Below are positions 7,557 through 14,968 of a stretch of 64,000 nucleotides of DNA, in pieces. The notes beneath the pieces were generated by a model. It saw only the letters and a list, made by a program, of their open reading frames with translations. It was not told the DNA's origin and searched no databases. The stretch is from Paractinoplanes lichenicola. GTDB lineage: Bacteria > Actinomycetota > Actinomycetes > Mycobacteriales > Micromonosporaceae. Location: positions 45,986 through 109,985 of the forward strand of contig NZ_JAENHO010000021.1 in assembly GCF_016785085.1 (NCBI RefSeq), in the 5' to 3' direction. The stretch's first letter is position 1; each line of letters starts with the position of its first letter. The position numbers and the translations under genes are program-made.

Positions 7557-8309
7557 GTGCTGACTGATTCCCGCTCCTCGATAGCTCTCGGCGAGGCCCC
7601 GGCCCGTGCCGCCCGGGTGCTGATCGTCGACGACGAGCCGAACATCTCCGAGCTGCTCAGCGCGACCCTGCGTCTCGTCGAGTTCGACGTGCGGGTGGCC
7701 GAGACCGGTCACCGGGCGCTGGTCGCGGTGCAGGAGTTCGAGCCCGACCTCGTGCTGCTCGACGTGATGCTGCCCGACCTGGACGGCTTCGAGATCGCCA
7801 AGCGGCTGCGGGCGACCGGCTCGCGGGTGCCGGTGCTGTTCCTGACCGCCCGCGACGCCCTGGAGGATCGCCTGTCCGGGCTCTCGGCCGGCGCCGACGA
7901 CTACGTCACCAAGCCGTTCAGCCTGGAGGAGGTCGTGCTGCGGATCCGGGCCATCCTGCGCCGCACCCAGCCCGGCCTCCAGCCGCCCGGCGAGCGGGGT
8001 GTGCTGCGCTACGCGGATCTCGAGATGGACGAGGACGCCCACGAGGTGCGCCGGGCGGGCCGGCCGGTCGACCTCTCGCCGACCGAGTTCAACTTGCTCA
8101 AATACCTGCTGGTCAACGCGGGCCGGGTGGTCAGCAAGGCGCAGATCCTGGACCGGGTGTGGAAGTACGACTTCGGGGGCGACGGCCGCATCGTCGAGTC
8201 GTACGTGTACTACCTGCGCCGCAAGATCGACAAGACCGAGCCGCCGCTGATCCACACCGTGCGCGGCGTCGGCTACGCGTTGCGCCTGCCCCGCGGCAGC
8301 GACGACTGA
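7557..8309 (+). CDS. OmpR/PhoB-family response regulator
   Basis: 250 residues from a GTG at 7557; no clear ribosome site precedes it, so it may be leaderless. Receiver domain: acidic pair DD at 25-26, phospho-acceptor D69 in DLVLLDVMLPDLDG, and K119 in DDYVTKPFS. The C-terminal winged helix (about 150-245) shows LSPTEFNLLKYLLVNAGRVVSK and YVYYLRRKID...HTVRGVGYALR. The histidine-kinase gene begins one base after its stop, so the two form a two-component pair. Lying between two adaptor genes, it most likely controls the MacAB-like exporter. Confidence 0.95.
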   Translation: MLTDSRSSIALGEAPARAARVLIVDDEPNISELLSATLRLVEFDVRVAETGHRALVAVQEFEPDLVLLDVMLPDLDGFEIAKRLRATGSRVPVLFLTARDALEDRLSGLSAGADDYVTKPFSLEEVVLRIRAILRRTQPGLQPPGERGVLRYADLEMDEDAHEVRRAGRPVDLSPTEFNLLKYLLVNAGRVVSKAQILDRVWKYDFGGDGRIVESYVYYLRRKIDKTEPPLIHTVRGVGYALRLPRGSDD

Positions 8310-8310
8310 G

Positions 8311-9846
8311 ATGATCACGCTTTCACGGGGGAACTGGAAGGGCCTGCGGCGCTGGCGGCACTGGACCCTGCGCTCGCGCCTGGTGCTGGTGGTGGCCGGG
8401 CTGGCCGCGCTCGGGCTGCTCGTCGCGAACGTCGCCGGTCTGGTGCTGATCCGCAGCTATCTGCAGGAGCGCATCGACGACCAGCTGCGCATCATGGCCG
8501 GCCCGTTGTCGCAGGCCGTGCCCGAGTCCGACGAGGTGCGCCGCAGCGGGCAGGTCGACGTCTTCGCGGGCCCGCCGGGCGGCGGCGGCCACGTCAAGAT
8601 CCTCGGTCCCGACCAGCTGAAATACCTGTTCGTCGGCAACGGCCTGGTGGAGGTCACGCGCATCTCCTCGGCCGGTGACGACCTGCCGGCGGTGCCCACG
8701 CTGGAGAAGGCCGCCGACTCGCCGGGCTTCCGCCAGCCGTACACGGTGGTCGCGGCGGACGGCAGCAAGTGGCGGATGATCGCCGTGCGCAACGACCGGA
8801 TCGGCGGGTTCGCGGTCGGCGGCGTCTCCCTGGTCGACCTCAAGGAGACCATCAACCTGCTGATGCTGATCCTGGGCGGGGTGAGCCTGCTCGTGCTGGC
8901 GCTCCTCGGTCTCGGGGCGGCCTTCGTCGTACGGCTGGGCCTGCGCCCCCTGAACGACATGGAACGCCTGGCCACCGACATCTCCGGGGGCAACCTCAGC
9001 GGCCGCGTCACCGGCGCCGACCCGCACACCGAGCCGGGCCGGCTGGGTCTGGCCCTCAACTCGATGCTGGGCCGGATCGAGGCCGAGGTCAGCGCCCGTA
9101 CGGCCTCCGAGAGCCGGATGCGCCAGTTCCTGGCCGACGCCTCGCACGAGCTGCGCACCCCGCTCACCTCGATCAAGGGCTTCGCCGAGCTGCACCGCCG
9201 CGGCGGGGTGGCGCCCGGCCCGGCCCTCGACCGCATCGAATCCGAGGCCGGCCGGATGAGCCTGCTGGTCGAGGACATGCTGATGCTGGCCCGGCTCGAC
9301 CAGCAGCGCCCGCTCGCCCGCAAGCCCGTCGACCTGCTCGAGGTCGCCGTCGACACGGTCCGCGACGCGCACGCCCGCGCGCCTGAACGGGTCGTGCACC
9401 TGGTGAGCCTGAACGACGACGAGGAGACGTTCGAGCCACCGACCGTGCTGGGCGACGAGCACGCGCTGCGTCAGATCGCGACCAACCTCGTGGCCAACGC
9501 CCTGCAGCACACGCCGCCCGACACCGAGATCACCGTACGGGTGGGGCTGTCCGCGCCCCGGCCGCCCGCCCCCGGCGTCGTCGTCTCGGGCCCGCAGTCA
9601 CCCACCGCCGACCGGTTCGCGCTGCTCGAGGTGAGCGACAACGGCCTCGGCATCCCCGAGGAGCACGCGCCGCGCGTCTTCGAGCGCCTCTATCGCGCCG
9701 ACTCCAGCCGTTACCGCGGCAAGGGCGGCGGTTCCGGCCTGGGCCTGTCGATCGTGGCTGCCTTCGTGCACGGCCACGGCGGCTGGGTCGAGCTGGAACC
9801 CACCCCCGGCGGCGGCGCGACCTTCCGGGTGCTGCTGCCGACTTAA
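8311..9846 (+). CDS. Membrane sensor histidine kinase
   Basis: 511 residues. Two membrane helices (about 25-50 and 190-212) bracket an extracellular sensor of about 140 residues. A HAMP segment follows, then HisKA with phospho-acceptor H279 in DASHELRTPLTSIKG. The ATPase domain shows N (NLVANALQH), G1 (DNGLGIPEE) and G2 (GGGSGLGLSIV) boxes. Translationally coupled to the response regulator directly upstream. The stop codon TAA at 9844-9846 is itself part of the hairpin at 9843-9904. The ligand is unknown; cell-envelope stress or an antimicrobial compound would suit the neighbouring exporter. Confidence 0.95.
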   Translation: MITLSRGNWKGLRRWRHWTLRSRLVLVVAGLAALGLLVANVAGLVLIRSYLQERIDDQLRIMAGPLSQAVPESDEVRRSGQVDVFAGPPGGGGHVKILGPDQLKYLFVGNGLVEVTRISSAGDDLPAVPTLEKAADSPGFRQPYTVVAADGSKWRMIAVRNDRIGGFAVGGVSLVDLKETINLLMLILGGVSLLVLALLGLGAAFVVRLGLRPLNDMERLATDISGGNLSGRVTGADPHTEPGRLGLALNSMLGRIEAEVSARTASESRMRQFLADASHELRTPLTSIKGFAELHRRGGVAPGPALDRIESEAGRMSLLVEDMLMLARLDQQRPLARKPVDLLEVAVDTVRDAHARAPERVVHLVSLNDDEETFEPPTVLGDEHALRQIATNLVANALQHTPPDTEITVRVGLSAPRPPAPGVVVSGPQSPTADRFALLEVSDNGLGIPEEHAPRVFERLYRADSSRYRGKGGGSGLGLSIVAAFVHGHGGWVELEPTPGGGATFRVLLPT

Positions 9847-9904
9847 GGCCTGTTTCGTGGCTGGGGTGGCAGCAGCCCCGCCCCAGCCACGAAACAGGCC
9901 TTAA
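9843..9904. terminator. 27-bp-stem hairpin sharing arms with the sigma-gene palindrome
   Basis: TTAAGGCCTGTTTCGTGGCT... pairs over 27 bp (one G-T) with its inverse around an 8-nt loop (9870-9877), bounded by TTAA on both sides. It overlaps the stop of the kinase gene and probably ends transcription there. The 20-nt core CTGTTTCGTGGCTGGGGTGG is the same as the end of the element at 5103-5269, so this is either a domesticated copy of that repeat family or its minimal form. Confidence 0.75.
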
Positions 9905-9967
9905 TTCATAGGTGGCTCCGAGGTTGTGCGGAAGCTGCTCCGAGGACGGGCCGACACAGTGTCCGGC

Positions 9968-11152
9968 ATGTCAGCGCGCCTCAACCTGCGACGTCCCGTG
10001 GTGGTGGTCAACACCGCTCTCGGCGTCGTCCTCGCGGCCGGGGGTTTCTGGGCCTACCGGACCCTCGCCGGGCCTGACGCCACCCCGGCCGCGAACGCCG
10101 CGACCCGCACGGTCGCCGTTCAGCAGGGGACCGTCACCAAGACCGTGACCGCGGACGGGACGGTGGAGAGCGCGAGCACGGCGACGGCCAGTTTCGGCAC
10201 CGGCGGCACGGTAACCGCGATCAATGTGCGGGTCGGCCAGAAAGTCACCAAGGGGCAGGTGCTGGCGAAGGTCGACCCGGCCGACGCGCAGCGCTCCCTG
10301 GACGCGGCCAACGCCGACCTCGACGCCGCCCGGGACTCGCTGGAGCGGGCCGAGGACGCCGGCTCCGACACGTCCATCGCCGACAACGCCGTGCAGCAGG
10401 CCGAACTGGCCGTGGACGAGGCGGAGGCGGCGGTCGACGGCACCGTGCTGGAAGCGCCGATGGCGGGCACGGTCACCGCGGTGAACGGCACGCTGGGCAG
10501 CAGCAGCAGCGGAAGCACCCAGTCGAGCGGCGGGCAGACCGGGGGAGAGCAGTCGAGCAGCAGCAGTAGCAGCAGCGGGTTCGTCGAGATCCAGGACCTG
10601 ACCAAGATGCAGATCACGGCCGCCTTCGCCGAGGCCGACGCGACCAAGCTCAAGGAGAAGCAGGCCGCGACGGTCACGTGGAACGCGCTCAGCGGCACGA
10701 CGGCCACGGCCAAGGTGAGCGCTGTCGACCCCTCGGCGACGACGTCCGGCACCGTGGTGACGTACGGGGTGACGCTCTCGCTCGACAAGGTGCCGAGCGG
10801 CGCCAAAGCGGGTCAGACGGTGAGCGTCGCGGTCACCACGGGCAGCGTCGCCGACGCGGTGATGGTCAGCTCGGCCGCGATCACCACGGTCGGCAACCGG
10901 CATTCGGTCACCGTCGTGGCCGGCGGGGCCCAGCAGGTGCGGCAGGTCGAGATCGGGCTCGAGGGCGACAGCGCCACCCAGATCACCTCCGGGGTCGACG
11001 CCGGCGAGCAGGTGGTGCTGACCGCCACGACGACCACGACGGGCGCCGGGCAGCAGGGCGGCTTCCCCGGCGGCGGGGGCTTCGGCGGCAACCTCGGTGG
11101 CGGCGGCGGTCCCGGCGGCGGCGGCTTCCCGGCGGGCGGGGGCGGACGATGA
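9968..11152 (+). CDS. HlyD/MacA-family efflux adaptor, second copy
   Basis: 394 residues from the ATG at 9968. N-terminal anchor helix (VVVVNTALGVVLAAGGFWAY, about 11-30). Lipoyl halves: AINVRVGQKVTKGQVLAKVDPADAQ and EAPMAGTVTAVNGTL, with a short Ala/Glu-rich hairpin between. A Ser/Gly-rich stretch (residues 180-212) and a C-terminal Gly-rich tail (GGFPGGGGFGGNLGG...) are low complexity. Its TGA overlaps the ATG of the ATPase gene (ATGA), so adaptor, ATPase, permease and the DUF5666 protein form one operon. Shares domain order with the adaptor at 6138 but lacks its Cys-bounded insert. Confidence 0.88.
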   Translation: MSARLNLRRPVVVVNTALGVVLAAGGFWAYRTLAGPDATPAANAATRTVAVQQGTVTKTVTADGTVESASTATASFGTGGTVTAINVRVGQKVTKGQVLAKVDPADAQRSLDAANADLDAARDSLERAEDAGSDTSIADNAVQQAELAVDEAEAAVDGTVLEAPMAGTVTAVNGTLGSSSSGSTQSSGGQTGGEQSSSSSSSSGFVEIQDLTKMQITAAFAEADATKLKEKQAATVTWNALSGTTATAKVSAVDPSATTSGTVVTYGVTLSLDKVPSGAKAGQTVSVAVTTGSVADAVMVSSAAITTVGNRHSVTVVAGGAQQVRQVEIGLEGDSATQITSGVDAGEQVVLTATTTTTGAGQQGGFPGGGGFGGNLGGGGGPGGGGFPAGGGGR

Positions 11153-11850
11153 GCCGGCCGGTCCTCGACGTCCGCGACCTCAAGAAGATCTATGGCGAGG
11201 GCGAGGCGACCGTGCACGCGCTGCGCGGGGTGTCGCTGACCGTCGAGCGCGGCGACTACGTGGCGATCATGGGCTCGTCCGGCTCCGGCAAGTCGACCCT
11301 GATGAACATCCTGGGCGCGCTCGACGTGCCGTCCTCGGGCGCCTACCTGCTCGACGGCGTCGACGTCAGCCGCCTGGCCGACCGGCAGCTCGCCCTCGCC
11401 CGCAACCGGCTCATCGGGTTCATCTTCCAAGCCTTCAACCTCATTCCCCGTACGTCGGCAGTGGCCAACGTGGAGCTCCCGCTCGCGTACGCCGGGGTCA
11501 AACCCCGCGAGCGCCGCCGCCGGGCGATGGCCGCGCTCGACCTCGTCGGGCTGGCCGACCGGGCGCGCCACGAGCCCAACCAGCTCTCCGGCGGCCAGCA
11601 GCAGCGGGTCGCCGTGGCCCGGGCGCTGGTCACCGAGCCCGCCCTGCTGCTGGCCGACGAGCCGACCGGCAACCTCGACACCCGCTCGACCGAGGACGTG
11701 CTCACGGTCTTCGACGAGCTCAACGCGGCCGGCCGCACGATCGTGCTGATCACGCACGAGCCCGAGGTGGGCGATCGCACGAAGCGGCTGATCCGCCTGG
11801 TCGACGGCCGGATCGTGCATGACGCCCGGCAGGCCCCGGTGACGGTATGA
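11149..11850 (+). CDS. MacB/LolD-type ABC transporter ATPase
   Basis: 233 residues. Walker A GSSGSGKST, Q-loop FIFQAFNLIP, signature LSGGQQQRVAVARAL, Walker B ALLLADEPTGNLD and the H-switch ITHEPEV are all present, so it should be active. The FQAFNLIPRTSAVANVELPL stretch is typical of exporters that pair with FtsX-like permeases. Overlaps by 4 bp with both neighbours (ATGA at each end). Works with the permease at 11847 as a mechanotransmission-type exporter rather than an importer. Confidence 0.95.
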   Translation: MSRPVLDVRDLKKIYGEGEATVHALRGVSLTVERGDYVAIMGSSGSGKSTLMNILGALDVPSSGAYLLDGVDVSRLADRQLALARNRLIGFIFQAFNLIPRTSAVANVELPLAYAGVKPRERRRRAMAALDLVGLADRARHEPNQLSGGQQQRVAVARALVTEPALLLADEPTGNLDTRSTEDVLTVFDELNAAGRTIVLITHEPEVGDRTKRLIRLVDGRIVHDARQAPVTV

Positions 11851-13046
11851 CCTTCTACGAGATCGTCCGGTTCGCCCTGCGCGGGCTGTCGGCCAACAAG
11901 CTGCGGTCAGCCCTGACCATGCTGGGGATCCTGATCGGTGTGGCGGCGGTGATCCTGCTGGTCGCGGTGGGCAACGGCTCGGCCAAGGCGATCAGCGACC
12001 GGATCGAGGCCCTGGGCACCAACACCATCACCGTGATGAGCACCGGGCGCGGCGGCTCGACCAGCACCGCGATCACCAAGGAGATGGCGGACGCGTTGGC
12101 CGACCCGGTGCTCGCGCCGGACGTACGGTCGGTGTCGCCGGTGGTCAGCGCGGCGGCCACGGTCACGTACGAGGGCACCGACCACGACGTCAACTCGTTC
12201 GTCGGCACCACGCCGGGCTGGTTCACCGCCTCCAACACGCCGGTCGGTCGTGGGGCCGCCTTCACCGCCGACGACGAGGCCCAGGGCCGGCGGGTGGTGG
12301 TGATCGGGTCGACCGTGGCCGAGGAGCTGTTCCCCGGCGTCGACCCAATCGACCAGCAGGTGACCGTGGGCGGCGCGCTGTTCACCGTGGTCGGCGTGCT
12401 CGACGAGAAGAGCTCGACCGGCTTCCAGGACGCCAACGACACCGCGATAGCGCCGCTGACCGCCGTGCGGCAGGTGCTCACCGGCTACGGCTCGCTCACC
12501 TCGATCCTGGTCGAGGCGGCGGCCCCCGATCAGGTCGACGCCGTGCAGTCGCAGGTGTCGGCGATCCTGAACCAGAAGATGTCCGTGGCCGACGGCTCGA
12601 CCACCACGCCGTACCGGATCCAGAACGCCTCGCAGCTGCTCGAGACCCAGACCGAGACAGCCGACACCTTCACCACGCTGCTCGGCGCGGTGGCCGCGAT
12701 CAGCCTGCTCGTCGGCGGCATCGGGATCACCAACATCATGCTGGTCACGGTGACCGAGCGGACCCGCGAGATCGGCATCCGCAAGGCGCTGGGCGCACCC
12801 CGGCGCACGATCCTGACCCAGTTCCTGATCGAGGCCACCCTGCTCAGCGTGCTCGGCGGCGCCCTCGGGGTGGCGGCCGCGCTGATCGGCAGCAGCTTCG
12901 AGATCGTCGGGGTGAAACCGGTTATCGTGCCGAGCTCGGTCGGGCTCGCCCTGGGCGTGTCGATCGCGATCGGACTGTTCTTCGGCGGCCTGCCCGCGGG
13001 GCGCGCCGCCCGCCTGCGGCCCATCGACGCGCTGCGCTACGAGTGA
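11847..13046 (+). CDS. MacB/FtsX-family ABC permease
   Basis: 399 residues. N-terminal helix (LTMLGILIGVAAVILLVAVGNG) after ALRGLSANKLRSA, a typical MacB start; then a large extracellular MacB periplasmic-core-like domain (about 45-265). Three C-terminal helices with the family signature TREIGIRKALGAPRRTILTQFLIE follow. Together with the ATPase and adaptor this makes a macrolide/peptide-type exporter. Substrate is not readable from the sequence. Confidence 0.93.
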   Translation: MTFYEIVRFALRGLSANKLRSALTMLGILIGVAAVILLVAVGNGSAKAISDRIEALGTNTITVMSTGRGGSTSTAITKEMADALADPVLAPDVRSVSPVVSAAATVTYEGTDHDVNSFVGTTPGWFTASNTPVGRGAAFTADDEAQGRRVVVIGSTVAEELFPGVDPIDQQVTVGGALFTVVGVLDEKSSTGFQDANDTAIAPLTAVRQVLTGYGSLTSILVEAAAPDQVDAVQSQVSAILNQKMSVADGSTTTPYRIQNASQLLETQTETADTFTTLLGAVAAISLLVGGIGITNIMLVTVTERTREIGIRKALGAPRRTILTQFLIEATLLSVLGGALGVAAALIGSSFEIVGVKPVIVPSSVGLALGVSIAIGLFFGGLPAGRAARLRPIDALRYE

Positions 13047-13057
13047 GGACCCCTGCT

Positions 13058-13729
13058 GTGAACCCGTTGCACGACGACACCGCGGTGATCCCGACCGTGC
13101 CCACCGGCTCCGCCTCTCCCGGCTCCCCTTCTGCCGGCTCGGCCTCTTCTGGCTCGGCCTCCTCCGGCTCGCCCTCCTCCGGCCCGGACATCCCCGGGTC
13201 GCAGGATGATGGGCTCGCGGCCGAGCTGGCCCGGGCTGCCCCGCGTCGCTGGTGGAATCGGGGCACCCTGGTGCTGGCCGGGATCGTGCTGCTGGTGGGC
13301 GGGTTCGCCGGCGGCCTGCAGGCGCAGAAGCAGTGGGGGAGTGCCGACACGCCGGCCGCCGCGGGGCGGGGCTTCGGCGGCGGGCAGAACCGGGCCGGCT
13401 ACGGCGGCGCGGGCGGCATGCCGAACTTCGGCGGCGGCCAGGCCCAGGGCGGCGCGCCAGGTGGGCAGGCTCAGGGCGGCGTGCCGGGCGGGGCGTCGAC
13501 CGCGACTACGGCCACCACGGGCAAGGTCAAGCTGGTCAACGGCACGACGATCTATGTGGAGACGTCGGACGGTCAGGTCGTGACCGTGAAGACGGACGGC
13601 AAGACCAGCGTCTCGACGGCCACGAAGGGCAAGGTCTCCGACGTGAAGGCGGGCCAGTCGGTGACGATCCAAGGCAGCGCGGGCTCGGACGGCACGGTCA
13701 CGGCGACGTCGGTGACCGCGGCGAAGTGA
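13058..13729 (+). CDS. Membrane-anchored DUF5666-like protein of the exporter operon
   Basis: 223 residues from the GTG at 13058 (GAGTGAGGA upstream); a GTG at 13043 would overlap the permease stop. A cytosolic head with Ser/Ala/Gly/Pro repeats (SASPGSPSAGSASSGSASSG) precedes one membrane helix (TLVLAGIVLLVGGFAGGL, about 68-85). A Gly/Gln-rich linker (GGGQAQGGAPGGQAQGG) follows, then a small beta-rich domain (VKLVNGTTIYVETSDGQVVTVKTD...VSDVKAGQSVTIQG) resembling DUF5666 OB-like folds. Last gene of the operon; perhaps an envelope accessory of the exporter. Its final 14 bp seed the downstream tandem array. Confidence 0.75.
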   Translation: MNPLHDDTAVIPTVPTGSASPGSPSAGSASSGSASSGSPSSGPDIPGSQDDGLAAELARAAPRRWWNRGTLVLAGIVLLVGGFAGGLQAQKQWGSADTPAAAGRGFGGGQNRAGYGGAGGMPNFGGGQAQGGAPGGQAQGGVPGGASTATTATTGKVKLVNGTTIYVETSDGQVVTVKTDGKTSVSTATKGKVSDVKAGQSVTIQGSAGSDGTVTATSVTAAK

Positions 13730-13795
13730 CCGTGGCGAGGTGACCGCGGCGAGGTGACCGCGGCGGAGTGACCGCGAGAAGGTGACCGCGGCGAG
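13712..13795. repeat. Six 14-bp tandem repeats seeded by the 3' end of the preceding gene
   Basis: GTGACCGCGGCGAG occurs six times with an exact 14-bp period (13712, 13726, 13740, 13754, 13768, 13782), most copies differing by 0-3 bases. The first copy is the last coding bases and stop region of the DUF5666 gene; the others are intergenic. Each copy re-creates a TGA. Confidence 0.85.
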
Positions 13796-13823
13796 GTGAC
13801 GCGGTGGTCGCCGGCACAGGCGG

Positions 13824-13853
13824 AAGGGGCGCGGAGGCGAGGCCGCGCCCCTT
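13824..13853. terminator. Bidirectional hairpin terminator
   Basis: AAGGGGCGCGG (13824-13834) pairs with CCGCGCCCCTT (13843-13853), 11 bp with an 8-nt loop, followed by TTCTC. It lies between the exporter operon (plus) and the gene ending at 13865 (minus). Confidence 0.8.
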
Positions 13854-13864
13854 TCTCATGCGAA

Positions 13865-14584
13865 CTACTGCGGGACGGCGGCCAGGGAGGTCTTCAGCTG
13901 GGTGACCGATGTGGCGACCCGGCCGACGCTGTCGGCGAGGTCGGGGATCTGCCGGTTGGCCAGGGTGCCGGCCCGCACGTTGGCGGTGATCAGGGCGCCC
14001 ATCGCGGTCAGGTCGGCGCCGCCGGTCGCGCGGCCGATGTTGTGCTGCCAGATGTCGTCGACGCAGCCTCGCACCTGCTTGGCGATCTCGGCGGAGAGCC
14101 ACTTCTTGTCGTCGTCGGTCAGTGCCACGGGAATGTCCTCCAGGTGCCAGGAGGCCGTCGAGGCCTCGTGCTCGGTCTTGTAGGAAGCGGAGAAGTGCGC
14201 GTGATCGGTGTGCGGGTTGTCGCCGGTGTAGTCGGCCCGGCGCCAGTCGTTCGACGCCTCCCAGATGCGGCGGTTGAAGATGATGTAGCGCAGCCGCCGC
14301 TCGGCGCCGGAACGGCAGCGTCCCAGCAGGAACTGCACGACCTGTTCCATGCTCAGGCCGGGCAGCCGCAGGTCGGCGTCGATGTCGAGGGCGTGCACCT
14401 CGTTGACGTCGTCGGCGTCCTTGGTGCGCAGGAACGGCGAGTCCTCGTCCGGCGTGTGGTCGGACGTCGGCTCGTGCTCGGCGTCGCCGATCGTCCCCTC
14501 CGCGCCCCGGCGCCGGCCCGGTGAGAGCTCGTCGAACTCGTCCCGCAGCCGGAGCAGGCAGGGCACGACGATCCAATTCGACAT
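13865..14584 (-). CDS. Hypothetical protein with M15-peptidase-like His/Asp motifs
   Basis: 239 residues. I do not recognise a named family. The residue pattern SDHTPDEDS, then VHALDID about 25 residues on, and later NPHTDHAHFS resembles the zinc-binding SxHxxG/D...D...HxH pattern of M15 (VanY/endolysin-type) metallopeptidases. The surrounding fold elements (SMEQVVQFLLGRC, RLRYIIFNRRIWEASND) are not diagnostic. The C-terminal 80 residues (DDIWQHNIGRATGGADLTAMGALI...) look helical and phage-structural-like. No signal peptide is visible. An inactive relative or an unrelated actinobacterial family is possible. Confidence 0.5.
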   Translation of the reverse strand: MSNWIVVPCLLRLRDEFDELSPGRRRGAEGTIGDAEHEPTSDHTPDEDSPFLRTKDADDVNEVHALDIDADLRLPGLSMEQVVQFLLGRCRSGAERRLRYIIFNRRIWEASNDWRRADYTGDNPHTDHAHFSASYKTEHEASTASWHLEDIPVALTDDDKKWLSAEIAKQVRGCVDDIWQHNIGRATGGADLTAMGALITANVRAGTLANRQIPDLADSVGRVATSVTQLKTSLAAVPQ

Positions 14585-14675
14585 GGGTCACCTCGCGTGT
14601 GTCTGTTTTCGGGTCTGCGCTGAAGAGCGGGTGAACGATCTCCCGGATACGTCGGGTCGCTGACAGAATGCGGCC

Positions 14676-14852
14676 ATGGACGAAGCGACTGAGGAAACCC
14701 CGACCCGCGAGGCCGGCATCGGCCGGCGGGCCTTCTTCGGCCGGGCGCTGCTGCTGGCGGGTGGCGCGGCGACCGTGCTCACCCTGTCCGGCTGCCCGGG
14801 CGGCGACGACGGTGACGACGACGATGACGACGACGGCGGGGACGACGACTGA
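14676..14852 (+). CDS. 58-residue Tat-exported lipoprotein with a poly-aspartate tail
   Basis: Too short for common gene-calling cutoffs. From the ATG at 14676 the frame gives MDEATEETPTREAGIG, then the twin-arginine motif GRRAFFGRA, a hydrophobic core LLLAGGAATVLTL and the lipobox LSGC with Cys40. The predicted mature peptide is only 19 residues, CPGGDD followed almost entirely by Asp and Gly. Signal and lipobox are ordered as expected for a Tat lipoprotein, which random sequence would rarely give. It would be a membrane-anchored acidic peptide, perhaps cation binding. It is divergent from the M15-like gene with 91 bp between starts. Function unknown. Confidence 0.7.
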   Translation: MDEATEETPTREAGIGRRAFFGRALLLAGGAATVLTLSGCPGGDDGDDDDDDDGGDDD

Positions 14853-14884
14853 GGCCGCGCTATCGCGGTGATAGGTGACGACTG

Positions 14885-14901
14885 ATATGACGTCGTCATA
14901 T
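14885..14901. promoter_or_regulatory. 17-bp inverted repeat upstream of the LAL regulator
   Basis: ATATGACG-T-CGTCATAT is a perfect inverted repeat with a one-base centre, 68 bp before the GTG of the LuxR-type gene. It is AT-rich against its surroundings and is a good candidate operator; the protein that binds it is unknown. Confidence 0.5.
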
Positions 14902-14968
14902 GTGAATCCATTGATGAATTGCCCCGCCGCTTCTTAGTCTGAGTCGGGCTCGGACCTGGGAGGGCGAC

